Source: Candidatus Omnitrophota bacterium (lineage in GTDB: Bacteria > Omnitrophota > Gorgyraeia > Gygaellales > Profunditerraquicolaceae). From it: a stretch of 10,205 nt of DNA. Positions 1-4,652 of this stretch are shown one piece after another. Positions within the stretch are counted from its first letter, which is position 1. Every line of letters begins with the position of its first letter. Under the pieces are notes generated by a model. The model worked only from the letters and a program-made list of their open reading frames with translations. It did no database searches and was not told the origin of the DNA. Location of the stretch: contig JAGUWZ010000093.1 in NCBI GenBank assembly GCA_020062065.1, positions 1 to 10,205 on the forward strand. The letters are read 5' to 3'. Made by a program: the position numbers and the translations under genes.

Positions 1-80
1 AAACGGATCCTGAGCAGAAGCGAAGGATCTAAACGGATCCTGAGCGGAAGCGAAGGGTCTAAACAGTAAGTGAAGTATCT
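1..80. repeat. Tandem 30-bp palindromic repeat units
   Basis: Two near-identical 30-bp units (1-30 and 31-60, two differences) are followed by a shortened, degenerate third copy (61-80). Each full unit is an imperfect palindrome. In unit 1, GATCCT (6-11) pairs with AGGATC (24-29) and GC pairs with GC around a 4-nt loop; a GA/GA mismatch pair lies between the two helices. Unit 2 keeps the fold through a G-T wobble and has a GGAA (GNRA-type) loop. The units lie directly upstream of a GIY-YIG nuclease gene. They have no spacers, so this is not a CRISPR array. Read as protein, the plus strand stays open to a stop at 67-69, but with repeat-like sequence only. The array may continue left of the window. 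Confidence 0.8.
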
Positions 81-91
81 AGCGATTCCAA

Positions 92-361
92 TTGGACAAA
101 ACCATTTACCGTAAACCTTGGTTTGTCTACATCGCTCAATGTAGAGACGGCACTTTGTATGTCGGCGTAGCTAAAGATGCGGACAAACGCATCGAAGATC
201 ATAATAGCACAAATCAGTGTCGGTATACGAGATTTCGCAAGCCGCTTAAGTTAGTATATAAAGAACTGTGCGTTGATTATAATATTGCCAGAAAACGAGA
301 ATCAGAGATTAAGAGATTTGATAGAAAAAAGAAGTTAGGATTGATTAGCGGGGGGATTTAA
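92..361 (+). CDS. GIY-YIG nuclease superfamily protein (YhbQ/UPF0213-like)
   Basis: A small single-domain protein of the GIY-YIG nuclease fold, 89 residues, the usual size for the YhbQ/UPF0213 group. These are predicted metal-dependent DNA endonucleases; the role of most is poorly defined. The first motif is V12-Y13-I14, the second Y23-V24-G25, followed by R33 and H37 in the helix and E70 in the metal-binding helix (K68-R-E). All expected catalytic positions are present, so it looks intact. The start is TTG: an in-frame TAG at 80-82 lies just upstream, and no Shine-Dalgarno site is visible. Palindromic GATC-ended repeats flank the gene on both sides, which suggests a small mobile or repeat-associated unit (inference). 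The cellular substrate cannot be told from sequence. Confidence 0.85.
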   Translation: MDKTIYRKPWFVYIAQCRDGTLYVGVAKDADKRIEDHNSTNQCRYTRFRKPLKLVYKELCVDYNIARKRESEIKRFDRKKKLGLISGGI

Positions 362-414
362 GATCATCAAACTTGATGGATCTCTCGTCCGCCTGCGGTG
401 AACTCAAGATCCAA
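361..414. repeat. GATC-ended inverted repeats after the GIY-YIG gene
   Basis: Two overlapping inverted repeats begin at the nuclease stop codon. AGATC-ATCA (361-369) pairs with TGAT-g-GATCT (374-383) with one bulged G and a 4-nt loop. GGATCT (378-383) is also complementary to AGATCC (409-414), enclosing a small CCGC/GCGG hairpin. No T-run follows, so this is not a typical intrinsic terminator. The GGATCY ends resemble those of the 30-bp units upstream of the gene. Confidence 0.5.
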
Positions 415-444
415 AATTTTCACTTGAAAGAATAAAGAAATTTT

Positions 445-650
<206 letters not shown>

Positions 651-654
651 ATAG

Positions 655-683
655 TTGTAATTTTAATAGAAATATGGTATCTT
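655..683 (+). promoter_or_regulatory. Possible sigma70-type promoter upstream of aroD
   Basis: TTGTAA (655-660) and TATCTT (678-683) are spaced by 17 bases; each matches 4 of 6 consensus positions. A transcript would start near 690 and give a leader of about 40 nt. It competes with the exact TATAAT at 717-722. Confidence 0.3.
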
Positions 684-716
684 TATTGAAGGGATTAGAA
701 GGGAAAAGTCACTTAT

Positions 717-722
717 TATAAT
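717..722 (+). promoter_or_regulatory. Consensus -10 box placed for leaderless aroD mRNA
   Basis: An exact TATAAT ends six bases before the aroD ATG at 729. Starting seven bases after the hexamer, transcription would begin on the A of the start codon and give a leaderless mRNA. No Shine-Dalgarno site precedes the ATG, which agrees with this. No convincing -35 hexamer sits at 16-18 bases, which weakens it in an AT-rich region. Confidence 0.35.
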
Positions 723-728
723 CTCAGA

Positions 729-1472
729 ATGATAAAAATAGGAAAAACAGAATTAGGTAAAATTCCGAGAATAGCTGCTGTTGTTACTGATCGGGAAAAT
801 AATAAGTTAATCAGGTCTTTTCTTGTTGATATTCTAGAAATTAGAGTAGATCAATTTAGAAAAACCAATCCTAGTTATGTAAAAAATGTTATTAAAACAA
901 GAAAAAAAATTGGTGTTCCTTTAATTTTGACGGTTCGCAGTAAAGAAGAGGGCGGAGAGAAAGATCTTTCTAATCAATTGAAGTTAAGCATTTTTAAAGA
1001 AAATATCTCTCTGGTGGATGCTGTTGATATAGAGCTAAAATCGCCTCTTTTATCAGAAGTTGTAAAAACTGCAAGAAAAAATAAAAAAATAGTGATTGTA
1101 TCCTGGCACAATTTCAAAATGACGCCGAATGATAAAATACTAAAAGATATCCTTTATAAAGCAAGAAGAAGTGGCGCTCACTTAATTAAGATTGCAGCTA
1201 AGGCAAATAAAGAAGAAGATCTTAATAGGCTTATGAGATTTACAATTGAAAATAAATCTCGGAATATAATTACTGTTTCTTTGGGGGAAATAGGCAGTAT
1301 TTCACGTCTGAGTTTTCCGGGGATAGGCTCATTGATTACTTATGCTTATATTAATAAGCCATTAGGATTGGGCCAAAGGAGATTAGACGAACTTCGAGAA
1401 CATTTGCGAGTATATTATCCTAAGTATAAGAGGTCGCTCATACTACATAATAATAAAGTCGCCTACCATTGA
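729..1472 (+). CDS. aroD: 3-dehydroquinate dehydratase, type I
   Basis: Class I dehydroquinase, a cytosolic TIM-barrel enzyme that dehydrates 3-dehydroquinate to 3-dehydroshikimate, step 3 of the shikimate pathway, through a Schiff base. Family residues are all present: E37 and R39 in LEIRVD, R70 in TVRSKEEGG, catalytic H127 in SWHNF, Schiff-base lysine K154 in LIKIA, R193 in GSISRL, and Q216. The length, 247 residues, is normal. The ATG start places the first barrel strand (PRIAAVV) at residues 13-19, as in relatives. The gene stands alone, with a strong terminator after it and no other aro gene in the window. Hand counting over 781-1260 gives 143 G+C in 480 bases (about 30%), against about 42% in a cpaF sample, so codon use differs from its neighbours; recent transfer is possible. 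The protein is lysine-rich as a result. Confidence 0.93.
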   Translation: MIKIGKTELGKIPRIAAVVTDRENNKLIRSFLVDILEIRVDQFRKTNPSYVKNVIKTRKKIGVPLILTVRSKEEGGEKDLSNQLKLSIFKENISLVDAVDIELKSPLLSEVVKTARKNKKIVIVSWHNFKMTPNDKILKDILYKARRSGAHLIKIAAKANKEEDLNRLMRFTIENKSRNIITVSLGEIGSISRLSFPGIGSLITYAYINKPLGLGQRRLDELREHLRVYYPKYKRSLILHNNKVAYH

Positions 1473-1508
1473 GCGCTCTGGATAGTTTTAATTAGAATCC
1501 TCAATAAG

Positions 1509-1550
1509 ATAAAGGGTAATCTTTGGATAAAGAGTTGCCCTTTATTTTTT
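1509..1550 (+). terminator. Rho-independent terminator after aroD
   Basis: ATAAAGGGTAA (1509-1519) pairs with TTGCCCTTTAT (1535-1545), 11 bp including one G-T wobble. The stem is extended by TCTTT/AAAGA (1520-1524 and 1529-1533) around a GGAT loop with one bulged G. A run of six T (1545-1550) follows. It lies 36 bases after the aroD stop and ends that transcript. Confidence 0.9.
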
Positions 1551-1559
1551 AGAAAGTCA

Positions 1560-1600
1560 TTGGCACAAAAATCCATCTTTTAGACTAAGATATCCTTAGT
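1560..1600 (+). promoter_or_regulatory. Putative promoter and palindrome upstream of the AsmA-like gene
   Basis: TTGGCA (1560-1565) matches the -35 consensus at 5 of 6 positions. Possible -10 boxes are TAGACT (1581-1586, spacer 15) or TAAGAT (1586-1591, spacer 20); neither spacing is ideal. ACTAAG (1584-1589) and CTTAGT (1595-1600) form a 6-bp inverted repeat around five bases over the expected -10/start region, a reasonable place for an operator. It lies just after the aroD terminator, so the downstream gene needs its own promoter. Confidence 0.35.
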
Positions 1601-1605
1601 GCGTA

Positions 1606-3456
1606 ATGCAATGCCAAAAAAACTTAAAAACAAAGATGAAAATTCTTAAAATTTTGTTTATTTCTTTTGTTATCCTGATTCTGGTGTTAGTTTTGGTGGT
1701 TATTATTTTTGTTAAGACATTTGACGTTAACCGCTTTAAGCCGCAGATTAAAAGCCTTGCAAGCAAAGCCTTGAATCGTCAGGTGGATTTTGACAGGATA
1801 AACCCGAATATTTCCTTACGTCAGGGTATCAGCTTAAAAATCCACAACCTTGTTATTGCAGATGACCCTGTGTTTGGAAGAGGCGAGTTTGTTGCTATCA
1901 AAGATATTTCTTTGGCAGTTGATGTGCTCGGATACATCTTTCAGAGAAAAGTTAATGTTGCAAACGTTCTCATCAATTCCGCCCGCGTTAGGCTCATCCG
2001 TCAAAAAGACGGCACTCTCAATGTCCAGAGTCTTACTAAATTTCCTGATTTGAGAGAAAGAAGCCATGAGTCAATGCCTGCTGCTGCGCCTCTTGCAATA
2101 CCAGCGTTTCTTATTTCTTCTTTAAAGGGCAGCAACAGTTCAGTAGAGTTTATAGACCAATCTTTCCAACCCCCTCTGCGCTTAGAGATTTCTGATTTAG
2201 ATTTTTCAATGAACAAAATATCTTTGAATGAACCTTTTGTTTTTGTTATCGAGGCAGCGGTTTTAAGCGCTAAAAAGAATATCAAGATAGCGGGAAAAGC
2301 GCAGCTTAACCTTAAAACAAAAGAAGTAAGGATTTGCGAACTAAGGCTCAAGACCGAGCTTTCTTGTATCCTTCTGGAGAGGATTCCCGTTGTTTTTCCT
2401 ATGACCAAAGGCGCTCTCTTGCCGGTGAACCTTAAAGGTAAGGTGCAGGTGGTAGTAAATGAAATGACTGTCGGTGCAAAAGGGGTTTTGCCTTTAATGG
2501 CAGATGGTTTATTGACGCACGGCGAATTGCAATTTAAAGAGATAGTTTCGCCCATCAAAGACATAGAGATGAATATCAAAATCAGGGAAAATAAAATTCT
2601 TCTGGAGGAAATTTCCGCTGCCATTGGCGAAGGCAGGATAAATGGCTCAGGTCTAATTGAGGATTATTTAGCCCGCCAGGATTTCAGCGTGAGCGCTGAT
2701 ATTGAAAATATAAAAATAGAGGAATTTATCGCCCATGATAAATCAGTGGTGAAAGCTGAAGGTGTCGTCTCAGGCAAGATGAGATTTAAAGGACAGGGGT
2801 TTAGCCTGCAATCTTTAAGATCTACCTTGTCGGGTGGGGCAGATATAGTGGTCAAGAAAGCAAAGCTTGAAAATATAAATGTCCTGCGCAGAGTCCTGGA
2901 TAAAATTTCAGTTATTCCCGGACTAGCACAAAAAATTGAAGCCAATTTGTCTGAACGTTTTAAACAAAAGCTGACCCAGAAGGATACGCTTTTATCGGAT
3001 ATAAAATTGCCGATTACGGTTGAAGACGGCCGCCTTGTTGCTAAAGATGCACTTTTGGGTGCGGATGAATTCTTGTTTAAGGGACAGGGGCAAGTCGGTT
3101 TTGACGGTATTTATGGCTTAGAGGGCTCTTTTTTGATTCCTCCAGAACTTTCTGCGAGCATAGTTAGCGCTGTCCCCGAATTGCAATATCTTCTGAATGA
3201 CGAAAATCAGATTTATATTCCGCTTAAGATTTCAGGCAGAGTCGCTGAACAACTCAAATTCAATGTGGACGCAGAATATATTGCCCAGAGGCTTTTACTA
3301 AACCAGGCAAAGCAGCAGATTTTTAAGGCACTTGATAAAGCGCTGGGGACAAAAGAAGCGGAGACAACAGAACAAAATGCTCCACAGGAAGGCTCGAAAA
3401 ACAAATCAGCAACACAAGAGGCAATAGGCAGCATCCTCAGCGACATTTTTAGATAA
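1606..3456 (+). CDS. AsmA family protein (inner-membrane anchored, periplasmic)
   Basis: A 616-residue AsmA-like protein. These are anchored in the inner membrane by one N-terminal helix and extend into the periplasm; larger relatives (TamB, YhdP) form bridges for phospholipid transport to the outer membrane, and AsmA itself affects outer-membrane assembly. A lysine-rich start precedes one hydrophobic helix at about residues 14-37. The AsmA hallmark segment follows (about 38-142: FDVNRFKPQI, then KALNRQVDFDRI). The body is beta-rich, and the C-terminal part (about 400-570) has the GGADIVVKKAKLENIN and GLEGSF segments seen in AsmA C-terminal domains; the tail is polar. The listed start is the outermost ATG. 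The internal ATG at 1636 (residue 11) gives a more conventional N-terminus and may be the true start; neither has a Shine-Dalgarno site. The exact substrate is unknown. It supports a diderm envelope. Confidence 0.85.
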   Translation: MQCQKNLKTKMKILKILFISFVILILVLVLVVIIFVKTFDVNRFKPQIKSLASKALNRQVDFDRINPNISLRQGISLKIHNLVIADDPVFGRGEFVAIKDISLAVDVLGYIFQRKVNVANVLINSARVRLIRQKDGTLNVQSLTKFPDLRERSHESMPAAAPLAIPAFLISSLKGSNSSVEFIDQSFQPPLRLEISDLDFSMNKISLNEPFVFVIEAAVLSAKKNIKIAGKAQLNLKTKEVRICELRLKTELSCILLERIPVVFPMTKGALLPVNLKGKVQVVVNEMTVGAKGVLPLMADGLLTHGELQFKEIVSPIKDIEMNIKIRENKILLEEISAAIGEGRINGSGLIEDYLARQDFSVSADIENIKIEEFIAHDKSVVKAEGVVSGKMRFKGQGFSLQSLRSTLSGGADIVVKKAKLENINVLRRVLDKISVIPGLAQKIEANLSERFKQKLTQKDTLLSDIKLPITVEDGRLVAKDALLGADEFLFKGQGQVGFDGIYGLEGSFLIPPELSASIVSAVPELQYLLNDENQIYIPLKISGRVAEQLKFNVDAEYIAQRLLLNQAKQQIFKALDKALGTKEAETTEQNAPQEGSKNKSATQEAIGSILSDIFR

Positions 3457-3479
3457 AGGTATCATAGATAAAGGTATCA
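3450..3479. repeat. Perfect 15-bp tandem duplication over the AsmA-like stop codon
   Basis: TAGATAAAGGTATCA occurs twice in a row (3450-3464 and 3465-3479) without mismatch. The first copy carries the stop codon (TAA at 3454-3456), and because 15 is a multiple of three the second copy repeats the stop in frame. It is probably a slippage duplication. No hairpin or T-run follows, so no intrinsic terminator is seen before tRNA-Arg. Confidence 0.9.
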
Positions 3480-3522
3480 AGGGAGTTCTCACACTTTGAC
3501 ACCTGAAAATATGAAAATACTC

Positions 3523-3596
3523 GCGCCCATAGCTCAATTGGATAGAGCATCAGCCTACGGAGCTGGTTGTTGCAGGTTCGATTCCTGCTGGGCGCA
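3523..3596 (+). tRNA. tRNA-Arg (anticodon ACG)
   Basis: A 74-nt cloverleaf. The acceptor stem is GCGCCCA (3523-3529) with TGGGCGC (3589-3595), discriminator A3596, and no encoded CCA. The D stem is GCTC/GAGC (3532-3535 and 3545-3548). The anticodon stem TCAGC/GCTGG (3550-3554 and 3562-3566) has one wobble pair and holds the loop CTACGGA with anticodon ACG at 3557-3559. Bacterial tRNA-Arg(ACG) has A34 deaminated to inosine by TadA so that it reads CGT, CGC and CGA; the tadA gene begins 34 bases downstream. Confidence 0.97.
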
Positions 3597-3630
3597 TAAA
3601 TTTATCAGCGTTTAACTTATCGGTAAATTT

Positions 3631-4083
3631 ATGAATATGATACACGATATCTACATGCGCGAGGCTCTTAAAGAGGCTCAAAAGGCATTTGATAAAGATG
3701 AGGTTCCTGTTGGTTGTGTAATCGTGCACGAAGGTAAAATTATTGCCCGCGCCAATAATCAGGTTGAACTTTTAAATGACCCCACTGCCCACGCCGAAAT
3801 GATTGCGTTGTCCAGTGCCGCAAGCTATCTAAACTCAAAGTGGTTGAATGACGTATCCTTATATGTTACAATTGAACCGTGCAGTATGTGTGCAGGAGCA
3901 ATGGTCCTGGCAAGGATAAAAAAATTGATTTACGGCGCCAGCGACCCAAAAACAGGCGCCTGTGGTTCGGTAACAAATATTGTTAATAATAAAAAGTTAA
4001 ATCACTGTATCAAAGTTAAGGCAGGAATTTTAGAAAAAGAATGTGGTTCTTTGCTAAGCAAATTTTTTAAGAAGAAGCGATAG
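3631..4083 (+). CDS. tadA: tRNA adenosine(34) deaminase TadA
   Basis: A zinc-dependent cytidine-deaminase-fold enzyme that converts A34 to inosine in tRNA-Arg(ACG). The zinc and catalytic motifs are complete: H54-A-E56 (zinc ligand and proton-shuttle glutamate) and P83-C84-S-M-C87 (two zinc ligands). The length, 150 residues, is typical, and PVGCVIV and NDPTAHAEM match the family rather than guanine deaminases. The lysine-rich C-terminal helix fits tRNA contact. ATG 3631 is the first in-frame start; ATG 3637 is also possible. Neither has a Shine-Dalgarno site, and the first overlaps an AT palindrome. It lies 34 bases after its substrate tRNA, so both may sit on one transcript (inference). An unrelated pilus ATPase is also called TadA; this is the deaminase. 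Confidence 0.95.
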   Translation: MNMIHDIYMREALKEAQKAFDKDEVPVGCVIVHEGKIIARANNQVELLNDPTAHAEMIALSSAASYLNSKWLNDVSLYVTIEPCSMCAGAMVLARIKKLIYGASDPKTGACGSVTNIVNNKKLNHCIKVKAGILEKECGSLLSKFFKKKR

Positions 4084-4228
4084 GATTTTTATCCCGGCTC
4101 ATAGTATGCGCTAAAATTCTGTTGCATAATTTTGGCAGATTTGCTGGAATCTCGCTAGATATCCCGCTAAAAGGAAACGGGATTTCACCAAACAAAGAAT
4201 ATTGTGTTTAAAAAATTAAGGTGTTTGA
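4084..4228. other. Intergenic region with two hairpins, tadA to tRNA-Ser
   Basis: Two inverted repeats are visible. GCTAAAATT (4110-4118) pairs with AATTTTGGC (4128-4136), 9 bp with one wobble and a 9-nt loop. ATCCCG (4161-4166) pairs with CGGGAT (4178-4183) around 11 nt. Neither is followed by a clear T-run, so a standard intrinsic terminator is not supported. No gene is seen. Confidence 0.4.
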
Positions 4229-4317
4229 GGAGAGGTGGCTGAGTGGTTGAAAGCGAATCACTGCTAATGATTCGGCTGGGGAAACCTGGCCCCTGGGTTC
4301 GAATCCCAGCCTCTCCG
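4229..4317 (+). tRNA. tRNA-Ser (anticodon GCT)
   Basis: An 89-nt type II cloverleaf. The acceptor stem GGAGAGG (4229-4235) pairs with CCTCTCC (4310-4316), discriminator G4317, and no CCA is encoded. The anticodon stem AATCA/TGATT (4256-4260 and 4268-4272) holds the loop CTGCTAA with anticodon GCT at 4263-4265. A long variable arm and a GGTTCGAATCC T-loop region follow. It reads AGC and AGT codons. Its acceptor stem is identical to that of tRNA-Ser(GGA) at 445-534, as expected for recognition by one seryl-tRNA synthetase. Confidence 0.97.
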
Positions 4318-4349
4318 AAACTGATATAAATTTGCAACTTTAGCGCCAC

Positions 4350-4425
4350 AGGAATAGTCCCTTCAACTTCGAATAAGCCCGATGACGACGGGAACAGTCC
4401 CGGTGTCAAGCGCTGTCCCTGTGTC
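4350..4425. repeat. REP-like GGGAACAGTCCC motif cluster
   Basis: Related short motifs are packed together: AGGAATAGTCCC (4350-4361) and GGGAACAGTCCC (4390-4401) match at 10 of 12 positions and start 40 bases apart. CAGTCCCGGTGTC (4395-4407) and CTGTCCCTGTGTC (4413-4425) match at 11 of 13 with an 18-base period. CGGGA/TCCCG (4389-4393 and 4398-4402) forms a hairpin with a 4-nt loop. Short palindromes containing GGGAC/GTCCC are often left by REP-type elements; that identity is inferred here. Confidence 0.5.
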
Positions 4426-4426
4426 C

Positions 4427-4592
4427 TTAAGGTCTCTTAATATACTTATAAGCCTTCATTACTGTTCTTTTGTTTACGCCTGAGCTTCTTCCTATGGTCT
4501 AAACGAGATTCCCAAATAGAAATTAATTCTTCTGCCTTTTTTGCTAATTTTTGATATAATAGGATTCGTTGAAGCAATTCAATTATTTTAAC
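4427..4592 (-). pseudogene. Possible decayed minus-strand gene with HTH-like end
   Basis: Two minus-strand frames in this 335-base gene-poor stretch look more protein-like than chance. One is open for 48 codons (4592 down to a stop at 4446-4448) and contains an amphipathic, charged segment (KLAKKAEELISIWESRLDHR). The other encodes TIGRSSGVNKRTVMKAYKYI then KRP and a stop (4498 down to 4427), which resembles a helix-turn-helix. The two overlap in different frames, as after a frameshift. I cannot name the family; a REP-associated transposase remnant is one idea, because the repeat cluster lies right next to its 3' end. It could also be chance. Confidence 0.25.
4552..4560 (+). promoter_or_regulatory. 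Extended -10 promoter for the cpaF-dnaX-recR-ABC-F operon
   Basis: TGATATAAT is an exact TGn-TATAAT extended -10 element. The -35 region (CTGCCT at 4532-4537, 17-base spacing) is poor, which is usual when an extended -10 is present. Transcription would start near 4567 and leave a leader of about 86 nt before the TTG start at 4653. No terminator or other strong promoter is obvious between the four downstream genes. Confidence 0.55.
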
Positions 4593-4636
4593 CTAAGATT
4601 CCAGAATAATCTATTTCTGCTACTGCCGATTAAATT

Positions 4637-4642
4637 AAGGAG
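4637..4642 (+). promoter_or_regulatory. Shine-Dalgarno site of the secretion ATPase gene
   Basis: AAGGAG lies 10 bases before the TTG start at 4653. It decides the start, because an in-frame TAA (4650-4652) immediately precedes the TTG. It is the only clear Shine-Dalgarno sequence among the eight genes of the window. Confidence 0.7.
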
Positions 4643-4652
4643 TGGTTTGTAA

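Noticed and set aside
1..60. Possible CRISPR array
   Set aside because: The 30-bp units abut each other with no spacers, and no cas gene is present.
1..69. C-terminal end of an upstream gene read through the repeats
   Set aside because: The frame is open to a stop at 67-69, but the peptide is only repeat translation and the start lies outside the window.
325..331. A-AAA-AAG heptamer in phase near the end of the GIY-YIG gene
   Set aside because: A slip would only swap the last few residues; a lysine-rich tail in AT-rich DNA makes such runs by chance.
2001..2624. 207-codon minus-strand open frame inside the AsmA-like gene
   Set aside because: It is antisense to a well-supported AsmA gene, has no domain or ribosome site, and reads as low-complexity serine/leucine-rich shadow sequence.
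3496..3501. Perfect TTGACA upstream of tRNA-Arg
   Set aside because: No acceptable -10 hexamer lies at 16-18 bases, and that position would overlap the tRNA 5' end; not called as a promoter.
3953..3962. CAGGCGCCTG perfect 10-bp palindrome
   Set aside because: It lies inside conserved tadA coding sequence (Lys-Thr-Gly-Ala-Cys-Gly) and needs no separate explanation.
4185..4409. Minus-strand open frame across tRNA-Ser(GCT)
   Set aside because: It reads through a clear tRNA gene and the repeat cluster; no protein family signal.
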